This document shows positions 17,282 to 24,621 of a stretch of DNA of 39,774 bases, piece after piece. The stretch is from positions 1 through 39,774 of the forward strand of contig CANREV010000028.1 of assembly GCA_947629645.1 (NCBI GenBank), in the 5' to 3' direction. The translations under genes were made by a program, and so were the position numbers. How positions within the stretch are numbered: the first letter of the stretch is position 1; the number at the start of each line of letters is the position of its first letter. The notes below the pieces were generated by a model. That model searched no databases and had not been told where the DNA came from. It saw only the letters and a program-made list of their open reading frames with translations. This DNA is from an uncultured Acetatifactor sp. (GTDB lineage Bacteria > Bacillota > Clostridia > Lachnospirales > Lachnospiraceae).

Positions 17282-17821
17282 TCCATCCGGAAAGTCTCGT
17301 ATGACAAGGGCACAGGTATTGGTTAATCTGATATGATCCTTCAGTGGATATTCTACCCTGCCCCTGACTTCTCCATCCGGACAATGCACATCCAATCTTG
17401 TATCGATCAGCCCCAAATTTCCAGCTAAATTATTAGCGAAAATCAAGCTTCCCGCGCTTACACCGATCACCATTCCATTCATCCGGATAAAGTCCATTAA
17501 GGTCGTATGGAATCCGGTCGAGTTTATCCTTTCAAGCAGATAGGAGGTGTTGCCCCCACAGATATATATCACATCGTATTGCCGCAGTTCATCCGCATCC
17601 ATGCTTGTATGCAAATCAAAAACTTTTATGTTTTTGTTTTGGATACCACATTTTAACAGATCATGCATGCATTTTGGCAGAACTTCTATCGCCTCCGCGT
17701 CAATGGCGGCTGTCGGGATAAACAGCGCCTTTACCTCAGACACATTTTTTCCAAGCATTTTCAAAAAACATCCTTTGATTTCTTCTGTTTCCAAACCCGC
17801 TGATGTTAATAATACTTTCAT
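17261..17821 (-). CDS. Peptidase E-like protein (S51 family)
   Basis: A 186-residue S51/class I glutamine-amidotransferase-like protein. The nucleophile elbow is GVSAGSL (Ser122) and the preceding GGNTSYLL (89-96) is the oxyanion region. Family members hydrolyse N-terminal Asp-X dipeptides or related bonds; exact activity is not predictable. The start at 17821 has a good AGGAG site; an upstream in-frame ATG lies inside the preceding regulator gene. It follows the XRE regulator by 8 bases in one operon. Confidence 0.88.
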   Translation of the reverse strand: MKVLLTSAGLETEEIKGCFLKMLGKNVSEVKALFIPTAAIDAEAIEVLPKCMHDLLKCGIQNKNIKVFDLHTSMDADELRQYDVIYICGGNTSYLLERINSTGFHTTLMDFIRMNGMVIGVSAGSLIFANNLAGNLGLIDTRLDVHCPDGEVRGRVEYPLKDHIRLTNTCALVIRDFPDGLEIIGE

Positions 17822-17829
17822 ATTTGCTC

Positions 17830-18447
17830 CTATTCTGCCCAATTCATTTCTCCATCGGAGATTCCCATTTTCCGACATTCTTTGCATACATAATCTTTTT
17901 CTGCCTGATTGCCGATCTGATATTTCAGTATTTTATCCCTGAAAACAATGTACTTCACATTCCCCGCCTTAAAATCAACAAACCAATTTCCGCCATTATC
18001 CGGGTCAGTTCCCATTACTTTGGATACTTGCTCCGGAAAATCCTTTTTATCACTGGTAAAAAACAATACTGTCCAGTACTTCGGCCTTCCACCGGTATTC
18101 CACAATTCAATCTTGTGCACATTCAGCAAGTCAATGATGGTATCATCTGTTACACTTTCTTTAATCAATACCCCTTCATATACACCCTGCTTTTTGCCTT
18201 GAACAGCATTATTTCCACAACTATGGGTTTTCTTAACTTCACTTAATGTTAATTCATCTTTTAATAACACATCCATGGAAACAGAAAAAAGTTCTCCCAA
18301 TATTAACAGCTTATCTGTTTCCGGTAATGTAATATCTGCTTCCCATTTAGATATAGATTGCCTGCTTACATTACACTTTGATGCGAGTTCTTCCTGAGTC
18401 ATTCCATTTGCTTTCCGCAATTCTATTATTTTTTCTGATAACCTCAT
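17830..18447 (-). CDS. XRE-family transcriptional regulator with C-terminal effector domain
   Basis: A 205-residue protein. Residues 1-60 are a Cro/CI helix-turn-helix ([20 protein letters not shown], then [16 protein letters not shown]). The C-terminal part, about 85-205, is an unassigned domain ending with a Cys pair (YVCKECRK). AGGAGG lies 8 bases before the ATG at 18447. The XRE domain with an attached sensor-like domain and the immediate downstream peptidase E-like gene suggest local regulation of that operon. Confidence 0.88.
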   Translation of the reverse strand: MRLSEKIIELRKANGMTQEELASKCNVSRQSISKWEADITLPETDKLLILGELFSVSMDVLLKDELTLSEVKKTHSCGNNAVQGKKQGVYEGVLIKESVTDDTIIDLLNVHKIELWNTGGRPKYWTVLFFTSDKKDFPEQVSKVMGTDPDNGGNWFVDFKAGNVKYIVFRDKILKYQIGNQAEKDYVCKECRKMGISDGEMNWAE

Positions 18448-18551
18448 GAAGATTGCCTCCTGCAATTACTGATTTTAATATACAGGATCTTTATCATTTT
18501 TACCACCAATTTCAAAGTTCTTTTCCGCAACCTATAGTTGCCAGCATAAAA

Positions 18552-18794
18552 TTACCGCGTCTGCCCGTTATCGTTCCCGCTTGCCACCCGCAATATCAAA
18601 TGAATCTGGTCCGTTCTGCGAATCGTATCGCTCTGCTCCTCAGGCTGCAATGTCACGATTACTACTTTAATCCCCGCTTCCTGCTTTGCCTTTAAGAAAC
18701 GGGTCATTGCTGCAATCAGCTGAATGTTTTCTATAAAAACAGCGAGAGCACCTGCAGACAGATAGCATTTATACAGTTGAATACGACTTTTAGT
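18552..18794 (-). pseudogene. Fragment resembling PLD-type nuclease domain of a helicase
   Basis: A minus-strand frame reads an N-terminally truncated 80-codon fragment containing FIENIQLIAAMTRFLKAKQE and GIKVVIVTLQPEE, ending at a TAA at 18552. This resembles the C-terminal phospholipase-D-like region found on some superfamily 2 helicases. No catalytic HxK survives. A stop lies just upstream in frame. The assignment rests on pattern only. The rest of 18450-18870 shows no gene. Confidence 0.4.
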
Positions 18795-18874
18795 AATTTA
18801 ATTTCAATAATTTCATAACACATAAAGCGTACCTCCGGCAAATACCAATCTGTCTGACTCTTACAAATGAAAAT

Positions 18875-19102
18875 TTATTTTCCCAATGAATCTACGAAAT
18901 TTATTATCTCTTTACACATTTCATCACTTTTATAATGATGAATATAATGTCCGCAGTCATAAAAAATCAATCTGGCATTCAGTATTGCGGCAAATTCCTT
19001 CTGACCTTCTATCCATTTTTTTGATAAAGCTTTTTCATTTGAGCAGAACAATAATGCCGGACATTTTGGATATCCGGATCTGCGCACAATTTCTACATTT
19101 CT
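18875..19102 (-). pseudogene. C-terminal fragment of an alpha/beta hydrolase
   Basis: The frame ends with CPALLFCSNEKALSKKWIEG, then LIFYDCGHYIHHYKSDEMCK, ending FVDSLGK, the last strand, catalytic His (DCGHYIHH) and final helix of an alpha/beta hydrolase. About two thirds of the gene is missing: a TAA stands at 19103-19105 and no nucleophile elbow is present upstream. It lies next to the left breakpoint of the proposed inversion, though its own truncation is not explained by the inversion. Confidence 0.65.
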
Positions 19103-19158
19103 TTACACTTCAGTATTTCTTTCATAATAATCTCACTTTCAAACTTATAGCTTTAAAC

Positions 19159-19473
19159 TATACGTTGTCGGATGACGACAGACCTATTCGGCTGCAAGGC
19201 ACTCTTGGCGCATTGATGGATGGAATAGGCGGAAAGATGTCCGTAACGGAGCTGACTGCGGCTTTGTCGGAAGGCGGTGCGGAGGCGGTCTGTGAACTGT
19301 CAGAGGGTGCTGGCACCGCATATTGTGTAGGCGACAGGTATGCGGACATTCAGTTTGACAGCGACTGGGACGGTGAATATGACAGTCGGCTTTTGATTTC
19401 CATAGAAAATGCCGAGGATGAAGATGTCGATTCGGAAAGCACAGCATGGTTTGAAATACTTCCTGTCCCATGA
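19159..19473 (+). pseudogene. 3' half of a lipoprotein gene split by inversion
   Basis: A plus-strand frame encoding 104 residues beginning YTLSDDDRPIRLQGTLGALM and ending EILPVP. It has no usable start or ribosome site. Composition is GC-richer than its left flank. Joined to the minus-strand fragment at 22830-23084 it continues that lipoprotein in frame (DENLAG followed by YTLSDDD). It is therefore read as the exported C-terminal domain of that lipoprotein, displaced by an inversion whose breakpoints share TATAC. The joining was done by eye. Confidence 0.75.
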
Positions 19474-19573
19474 AGTGCGCACGGCAAAAGCAGGTGTATC
19501 TATCCCCTGTGGAAAGTGTAAGCGGCAAAAGTGTAAGTGGGTGTGGCCTTTGTTGGAAAATGTATTGACTGCG

Positions 19574-19602
19574 TACATAAAAAACAATACAATGTATATA
19601 AT
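19574..19602 (+). promoter_or_regulatory. Promoter/operator of the relB-yafQ pair
   Basis: TATAAT at 19597-19602 with only a weak -35 (TACATA, 17-base spacing). The arms TACAT (19574-19578) and ATGTA (19592-19596) form an interrupted palindrome across the promoter, a plausible site for the antitoxin-toxin complex. TTGACT at 19565 is too far from the -10 to be its partner. Confidence 0.45.
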
Positions 19603-19627
19603 AGTTTGAGTAAGGAGACATTGGTTT

Positions 19628-19909
19628 ATGGCAAATGTAAACGTAAACATTCGTATGGATGCTGGTCTGAAACAGCAGTTTGAAGAATTCTGCGAGGATA
19701 TGGGATTGACGATGAGCGCGGCATTTAATATTTTTGCAAAAAAGGCAGTCCGTGAATACCGTATTCCCTTTGAGATCAGTGGAGAAAACCCGAATTCCGA
19801 AACAAAAGAAGCAATTCAGGAAGTGCAGATGATGAAAGCAGATCCAAATCTCGGAAAGACATATACGGACGTAGACAAGATGGTGGAGGATCTTCTGTCC
19901 AATGTATAA
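19628..19909 (+). CDS. RelB/DinJ-family antitoxin
   Basis: A 93-residue antitoxin. The N-terminal ribbon-helix-helix (ANVNVNIRMDAGLKQQFEEF, then MGLTMSAAFNIFAKKAVREY) binds DNA and dimerises; the C-terminal tail (TYTDVDKMVEDLLSNV) is the toxin-binding part. AGGAG lies about 9 bases before the ATG. It overlaps the toxin start by 8 bases, the standard coupled arrangement. Length and both domains are intact. Confidence 0.93.
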   Translation: MANVNVNIRMDAGLKQQFEEFCEDMGLTMSAAFNIFAKKAVREYRIPFEISGENPNSETKEAIQEVQMMKADPNLGKTYTDVDKMVEDLLSNV

Positions 19910-20174
19910 ATTAAGGCCAACGACCAAATTCCAGAAGGATCTGAAACGTGTGCAGAAGAGAGGATATGATCTTTCGCTCCTTACGGAAGTCTTAAAAAAA
20001 CTGGCCAATGGGGAAATCCTTCCAGAGAAGAACAGAGATCATCCGCTTACAGGGAATTATACAGGATGCAGGGAATGTCATGTGACCCCAGACTGGCTGC
20101 TCAATTACGAGATCAGTCATGATGAGCTGATTTTGTATCTGACCTGAACTAGGACGCACAGCGATCTGTTTTAG
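19902..20174 (+). pseudogene. YafQ-family toxin truncated by an in-frame TGA
   Basis: An endoribonuclease toxin of the RelE/YafQ superfamily. The open frame ends at TGA 20145-20147 after 81 residues (LILYLT). Reading through the TGA in the same frame gives TRTHSDLF and a natural TAG at 20172-20174, which is the conserved C-terminus of the family. The lost part holds the His and Phe corresponding to His87 and Phe91 of E. coli YafQ, needed for catalysis. The other active-site positions (DHPLTG, CHVTPDW) are kept. The toxin is probably inactive while the antitoxin is intact; CGA to TGA is the simplest origin. Confidence 0.85.
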
Positions 20175-20321
20175 AGAGCAGACTTTCTCAGACAGTATCT
20201 TGACAAAATCCTGCACGGTACTGAAATAAAAGCAAATTCTCCCTCATCTCTCTGCAGTCATACATGCATACTTGAGGGAGTTTTGTCCGATAAATAGTAT
20301 TTTTACGGAAAATTAAAATGA

Positions 20322-20819
20322 TTATCTTGAAATTATCATGTTGCATTTGCTCCATAATTCGTCTTTATAGGAAAATACAACTTTGTCAATCTTTCTTTCG
20401 ACAAAACCGATGCTTTTATAGCATTGTTTCGCCAATGCGTTTTCACTGAAAACATTTAACTGAACCGCTGATGCTCCGGTGATCTGAAAGGCGTATTGCA
20501 GAGCCAGATTCAGCATTTCTTTTCCGTAACCTTTTCCGCGTTTTAATTTATCTACAATTACAAACTTTAGAAAACCGATATTATCTGTTGGATTGACAGA
20601 ATAACAGAAAAAGCCTATTGGTTGTCCATTATCTTCAGTCGCGACATAAGCGCTGTCTGTCCAGTCTGTTGCATTTTTCCTCAATAAGTCATGGAAAGAG
20701 TTCTGCGTTAGGGGGTATGGTAAAAGATTAGCGCACCAAAAGGCGTGAGTTCTTTCACTATCAATCCATTTGGCTACATATTCGTAATCTTTGCCTGGTA
20801 TATATGGTCGGATTCTCAA
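20322..20819 (-). CDS. GNAT-family N-acetyltransferase
   Basis: A GNAT protein of about 165 residues. The acetyl-CoA loop is KLKRGKGYGKEML, preceded by beta-strand IGFLKFVIVD and followed by NVFSENALAKQCYKSIGF. No close partner, so the acceptor is unknown. The start is uncertain: a TTG at 20817-20819 has AAGGA upstream and gives a canonical beginning (RIRPYIPGKDYEYV); an ATG at 20900 would add 27 unlikely residues and overlap the neighbouring gene. It lies within the proposed inverted segment. Confidence 0.82.
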   Translation of the reverse strand: MRIRPYIPGKDYEYVAKWIDSERTHAFWCANLLPYPLTQNSFHDLLRKNATDWTDSAYVATEDNGQPIGFFCYSVNPTDNIGFLKFVIVDKLKRGKGYGKEMLNLALQYAFQITGASAVQLNVFSENALAKQCYKSIGFVERKIDKVVFSYKDELWSKCNMIISR

Positions 20820-20865
20820 AATAAAACGTCCTTTCTCTAAGTAAAAATTTTTACTTATAAATTTG

Positions 20866-21339
20866 TTATAGGTAGTACACCATAATGTATTCTTCCTCAT
20901 TCTCCCTTATAATCTTAAAGCCAATCTTCAGGTACATTTTTGCCGCATAATTAGCTTTTTGAACGGAAAGAGAAACTTGGCTGTATCCATGCGATTTGAG
21001 TAAGGAAAGGATTTCTTTCATCATGGCTGTCCCGATACCCAATCCCCTGTATTCTTTATAAAGGGAGATTGCCAGAGAAGGTGTTTTATCATCGATATGT
21101 CCGTAATCGTTCATAATGCGAGCCCAAACAGCGCCGACAATCTTGCCCTCAACTTCTGCCATTAATCCCCAATCATCTTTTGATTTCCCGAAGCGCGCAA
21201 CATAAACCTGCAATTCGGGAGATGTGATAATGGTTTTGGGGGGAGGATAGGCACCATCTGGAATAAAGATTGCCTCATATAAAAAATTATCTAATCAGGG
21301 ATAATCCTGTTTTTGTATTTCACGGATCGTTACGTCCAT
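20866..21339 (-). pseudogene. GNAT acetyltransferase with early in-frame TGA
   Basis: From an ATG at 21337-21339 with a good GAGAGG site, the frame reads MDVTIREIQKQDYP, then TGA (21295-21297), then LDNFLYEAIFIPDG and an otherwise complete acetyltransferase (SLYKEYRGLGIGTAMMKEIL acetyl-CoA loop, ending EEEYIMVYYL). Removing this stop gives a 157-residue protein of normal length. A leucine codon is expected there (TTA to TGA). A downstream restart giving 115 residues is possible but would lack the first strand-helix. Confidence 0.85.
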
Positions 21340-21559
21340 GGATGACCTCTCAATTCTGTGTTTTCCATATATTCTAGCATAATTTCGATAATACAAAAAT
21401 AAAAACTTATCAGAAATGGTAAATTTTATAAAAAACCTAAAGGTAACAAATAAGCTGCTGACAATAACAAGAATGTTAAGTGCAATGCGGATACAAAACT
21501 TAGCAAAAGCGCTAAATAAAAGAAGGATATTGAATGAAAAATGAACTGCTTGTAACTGA

Positions 21560-21664
21560 CGGGGAGGTAGCGGGGAGATAGCGCAGGAGTTTTTGGTAGA
21601 AACCAGAAGATATGAGTGGTATAATCAAAACGTGAAAGATCTGGGGAAATCAAGGCATATATAA
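21560..21664 (+). pseudogene. Unidentified gene fragment
   Basis: A plus-strand frame ends with GEIAQEFLVETRRYEWYNQN, then VKDLGKSRHI and TAA. The upstream 80 bases in another frame (MLSAMRIQNLAKALNKRR) look protein-like, so this may be a frameshifted gene remnant. I do not recognise the family. The rest of 21340-21720 is AT-rich and shows nothing else. Confidence 0.25.
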
Positions 21665-21725
21665 TTGTTATACTGCATATGGACAGCGCTTGCCGTATAA
21701 TAAATCAACATGGGAGGAATTGATA

Positions 21726-22250
21726 ATGAGCAAAGAACCGATCATTGAAACCGATAGATTGATTTTGCGGCCTATAATGATTGAGGATGCAGAAGCTATT
21801 TTCAGTTGGAACAGTGATGAAAGAGTCACAAAATATATGTCATATTCCACATATTCTGATATCAGTCAGACAATAGACTGGATCAATTCCACATTTGTTG
21901 ATGAAAAGGAGTGGAACTGGGCATTTGTTTTGAAAGAAGAAAATAAAGTAATCGGAACAGGAGGTATAGGTCCCAATGCGCAAATGAAAGAGTATTGGGG
22001 TATAGGATATAATCTTCATTATGATTATTGGCATAAGGGATATTGCACGGAAGCAATGAAGGCTATTATTGAATTTGCATATAGAAAACTCGGCATAAAA
22101 AAGATATGTTCAGACCATGCATTAGATAATCCGCGTTCAGGAAAAGTTATGGAAAAGTGTGGATTGAAATTTGACCATTATGGAGAATATACAAAACTTG
22201 ATGGCAGTCAGACATTCAAGGCAAAATTTTACATAATGGATTTGGAGTAA
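21726..22250 (+). CDS. GNAT-family N-acetyltransferase (RimJ/RimL type)
   Basis: A 174-residue RimJ/RimL-like GNAT (ETDRLILRPIMIEDAEAIFS at the N-terminus; YWGIGYNLHYDYWHKGYCTE; ALDNPRSGKVMEKCGLKFDH). GGAGG lies 8 bases before the ATG at 21726; the longer frame to 21690 adds 12 residues without a site. Substrates of the group include protein N-termini and small molecules. Intact; within the proposed inverted segment. Confidence 0.88.
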   Translation: MSKEPIIETDRLILRPIMIEDAEAIFSWNSDERVTKYMSYSTYSDISQTIDWINSTFVDEKEWNWAFVLKEENKVIGTGGIGPNAQMKEYWGIGYNLHYDYWHKGYCTEAMKAIIEFAYRKLGIKKICSDHALDNPRSGKVMEKCGLKFDHYGEYTKLDGSQTFKAKFYIMDLE

Positions 22251-22333
22251 AATCAGATTTTTTTAACTTGGATATATTATTAAGAAAATGAAATCAGAAT
22301 GATAAATACATTGTAACAGGAGAGTTGTGTGGA

Positions 22334-22867
22334 ATGCTTGAAACAAAAGATCTATTTCTTGATAAAGCAAAATTCTCAGATTGGGAACCTATGTATAGAA
22401 ATGTCTGGTCGCAACCAGAAAGCGCAAGATATATGGAGTGGAACGTTACCACAAACGAGGGAGATGCCAAAATACGCATACAGAAAACCATAGATTTTCA
22501 GAAGACACACGATACGTATCTCGTCTATAAAAAATCAACCGGTGAAGCAATAGGATTTGCTGGTGTAGAGCAATTGGCGTTTCGTACATATCAAGAGACG
22601 GGGATATGTCTTGGCTCTGAATTTGTAGGACAAGGATATGGCAGGCAGGTTCTTCTGTGTCTGATACGATACTGTAAAGAAGAACTTGGGGCGCAAGAAT
22701 TTATTTATTCCACAAGAAATTGTAATAGAGCTTCAATTGGATTAGCTCTCTCATTGGGGTTCCGGCTTATTGGCACAGAGGAAAAGCAGGATAAACGAGA
22801 TGATCAAAGTTATATTTTGCAAAAGTATACCCTGCCAGATTCTCATCATACTTCCCCATATATATGA
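22334..22867 (+). CDS. GNAT-family N-acetyltransferase with rearranged 3' end
   Basis: A GNAT protein (MLETKDLFLDKAKFSDWEPM; GICLGSEFVGQGYGRQVLLC as acetyl-CoA loop; NRASIGLALSLGF). The last ten residues (PDSHHTSPYI) are not family-like and lie antisense to the lipoprotein gene. If the segment 19159-22829 is turned back, the frame instead ends KYSLKL and stops, giving 169 residues. The ATG at 22334 follows AGGAGA by 10 bases. The enzyme core is complete, so activity is probably kept. Confidence 0.82.
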   Translation: MLETKDLFLDKAKFSDWEPMYRNVWSQPESARYMEWNVTTNEGDAKIRIQKTIDFQKTHDTYLVYKKSTGEAIGFAGVEQLAFRTYQETGICLGSEFVGQGYGRQVLLCLIRYCKEELGAQEFIYSTRNCNRASIGLALSLGFRLIGTEEKQDKRDDQSYILQKYTLPDSHHTSPYI

Positions 22868-23084
22868 TACAAAGCGAAGAATCGGGAATCTCTCCGATAA
22901 ATCTGTCCGCGTGATAAAGCTCCGCTTCCTTTCCTGTCCGTTCCCTGAATTCCCCATAGGACATCGCTTCATAGTCGCGCACTGTCTCCGACAGACTGAT
23001 CTGTGCTGCGGCGTTCCCATTGTTTCCACAGGCGGACAGAATAAGACATAAGCCTGTCAAAACCAATATCCATTTTTTCAGCAT
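22767..23084 (-). pseudogene. 5' half of a lipoprotein gene split by inversion
   Basis: The start has a good GGAGG site 7 bases before ATG 23082-23084. Residues 1-19 are a lipoprotein signal (LVLTGLCLILSAC, Cys19). Genuine coding runs to DENLAG (residue 85, 22830). The remaining 21 codons are antisense to the GNAT gene and are not family-like. The missing C-terminal 104 residues are found on the plus strand at 19159-19473. The restored protein would be 189 residues, secreted and lipid-anchored, of unknown function. It is the second gene after the lipoprotein at 23137-23862. Confidence 0.78.
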
Positions 23085-23136
23085 TGTCATCCCTCCGATT
23101 CTCTTATTTTTCCAATCCATAGAAGCTTACACAGCT

Positions 23137-23862
23137 TTAATCAAAATGATAAGTTACCTCCACATTCCCAATATGGGGCACGGCGCAGGCTTCCGTTTGG
23201 TCTTTTCTGCCGCTCTCGCCGTTGAAGCTGCGGTCCAAAGATAAGCTGTTCGCTATATAAAAATACTGCTCGTCAGACAGCGCATCGTCTTCAAACTCGA
23301 TAGCAACATAAACACCGTGCGTCAAATCACAGGAAACAATTCCCTTATTCTTCTTTTCCTCCGAACCGTCAGTTATTACGGAGGAATAATACACGTCCGT
23401 CAGAGCGGTCTCCACTTTATCCGATGACGAAACCACGTCATAATTTTCTTTTACGTCAAAACAATAATCATTTCCCAGCGCAATCTGGTTATAAATCGCA
23501 ATCGGTATCAGACTATCCTCGTCCAAATCAGAAGGAACCACGTTATAGCCAACGGCACCAACACATTCGCCGTTTTTGTCATAGATATAGTTTTTGGAAA
23601 AACAGCTCATCAGTCCGTAAGCATCATTCGCTTGGTCAGAAACACTCCAGCCGTCTGGCAGCGCGATTTCCAGTGTAAAGGCGTCAATGGTCAAAGTTTC
23701 CTGATTGTACTCCGTTTCCTCATCGTTCCCGGAAGGGAACTCAATTATATGTTCCGAATAACCGACCAAGTTGCCCTCTTCGGTTTTTTCTCTTCCCGCG
23801 CACCCAGAGACAGCCAACACAACCCCAAGAGTCAATACAATCTTCAAAACAATCCGTTTCAT
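23137..23862 (-). CDS. Putative lipoprotein of unknown function
   Basis: A 241-residue secreted protein. The N-terminal basic-hydrophobic signal ends in a lipobox (LAVSGC, Cys about 21), so it should be lipid-anchored on the outer face of the membrane. The mature part is acidic. The central section (TLEIALPDGWSVSD; later YIANSLSLDRSF) resembles small exported domains of Clostridia without a known role. GGAGGGGG lies 8 bases before the ATG at 23860-23862, which excludes the upstream in-frame start. It precedes a second lipoprotein gene by 52 bases. Confidence 0.82.
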   Translation of the reverse strand: MKRIVLKIVLTLGVVLAVSGCAGREKTEEGNLVGYSEHIIEFPSGNDEETEYNQETLTIDAFTLEIALPDGWSVSDQANDAYGLMSCFSKNYIYDKNGECVGAVGYNVVPSDLDEDSLIPIAIYNQIALGNDYCFDVKENYDVVSSSDKVETALTDVYYSSVITDGSEEKKNKGIVSCDLTHGVYVAIEFEDDALSDEQYFYIANSLSLDRSFNGESGRKDQTEACAVPHIGNVEVTYHFD

Positions 23863-23985
23863 TGTTATCCCCCTCCATTTCACCTTGGAAACGCCAATTT
23901 GTTCTTCTCCCATAATACCATAATCATACTCATTTATTTATTAAATTTAATTAAGTTTCTTTCATTAAATTTCCTGTTCATAACG

Positions 23986-24046
23986 TCAAAGCGCATAGAT
24001 GTTATTCTACACGCTTTGATGATATGTTATATGAAGAAATTGTCAA
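23986..24046 (-). promoter_or_regulatory. Promoter and palindrome before the lipoprotein operon
   Basis: On the minus strand TTGACA (24041-24046), 16-base spacer, TATCAT (24019-24024). Immediately downstream is an interrupted palindrome, TCAAAGCG (23986-23993) and CGCTTTGA (24012-24019), overlapping the -10 edge; it could be an operator or a leader hairpin. The leader to the lipoprotein start would be about 150 bases. Confidence 0.5.
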
Positions 24047-24053
24047 CTTCCGC

Positions 24054-24392
24054 TCAAGCCTTATCCGCTGTTGCATTTTTAATCTGCTTTATCAAATCCT
24101 CTATGCTGTCTGCCTGCACGAAAGTACGCTCTGCCTGTTCTTTCTTTTCTGCCCGTCTTTCCTCTATCCGTTCCCTCTGCTGTTGACCGGACTTTTCAAG
24201 CTCTGCAAAGAACGTGGTCATACCATCTTCATCGACTGCAATTCCGATTTTGCTGACTTTTATATTGCCTTTTTCGCCAAGCGCAGAAGTAAAACCAAAT
24301 TCCCGATTGATACGCTCTGACATACGGACGGCGCCTTGCACCTTACCCACTTTGTAACACTGGCTGTAATTCTGATTGATAATTGTTGTGAT
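24054..24392 (-). pseudogene. Truncated gene, DUF6033-like C-terminal fragment
   Basis: The frame holds GKVQGAVRMSERINREFGFT, then SALGEKGNIKVSKIGIAVDE, a charged helix rich in Glu and Lys, and ends QADSIEDLIKQIKNATADKA. This resembles the C-terminal region of DUF6033 proteins of Lachnospiraceae. The open frame begins after a TGA at 24393-24395 and an ATG reading (MNDKITEAKELL, 24442) is in another frame, so the N-terminal half is missing. The family name is from memory and less certain than the pseudogene status. Confidence 0.55.
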
Positions 24393-24546
24393 TCACAGAT
24401 AATTCTTAACAGTTCCTTAGCTTCTGTAATTTTGTCATTCACATAACTTTATTATATATATCGTCACCTCCCCCCCCCGCAAAAAATTAGGTTTTTGGCA
24501 CATTTTTACTTAATTTTGTCCAATAACTGCCGTCTGTATTGATTTT

Positions 24547-24580
24547 CGGCATCTTCTGCCGAAGTGATGTTCCATCACTT
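24547..24580. repeat. Two stacked hairpins downstream of the ABC permease
   Basis: CGGCA-TCTTC-TGCCG (24547-24561) is directly followed by AAGTGATG-TTC-CATCACTT (24562-24580). Both stems are perfect and abut without a spacer. They lie 42 bases beyond the permease stop. There is no T-run, so it is not a plain intrinsic terminator; 3'-end stabilisation is possible. Confidence 0.5.
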
Positions 24581-24621
24581 TGCCTGTATTCCTCTGCTCA
24601 TCATTTATCTTCCTCTTTGTT

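Noticed and set aside
19159..22829. A serine-recombinase type invertible switch
   Set aside because: No recombinase gene is visible in the window and the inverted arms share only five bases. Kept as an open possibility, not as a call.
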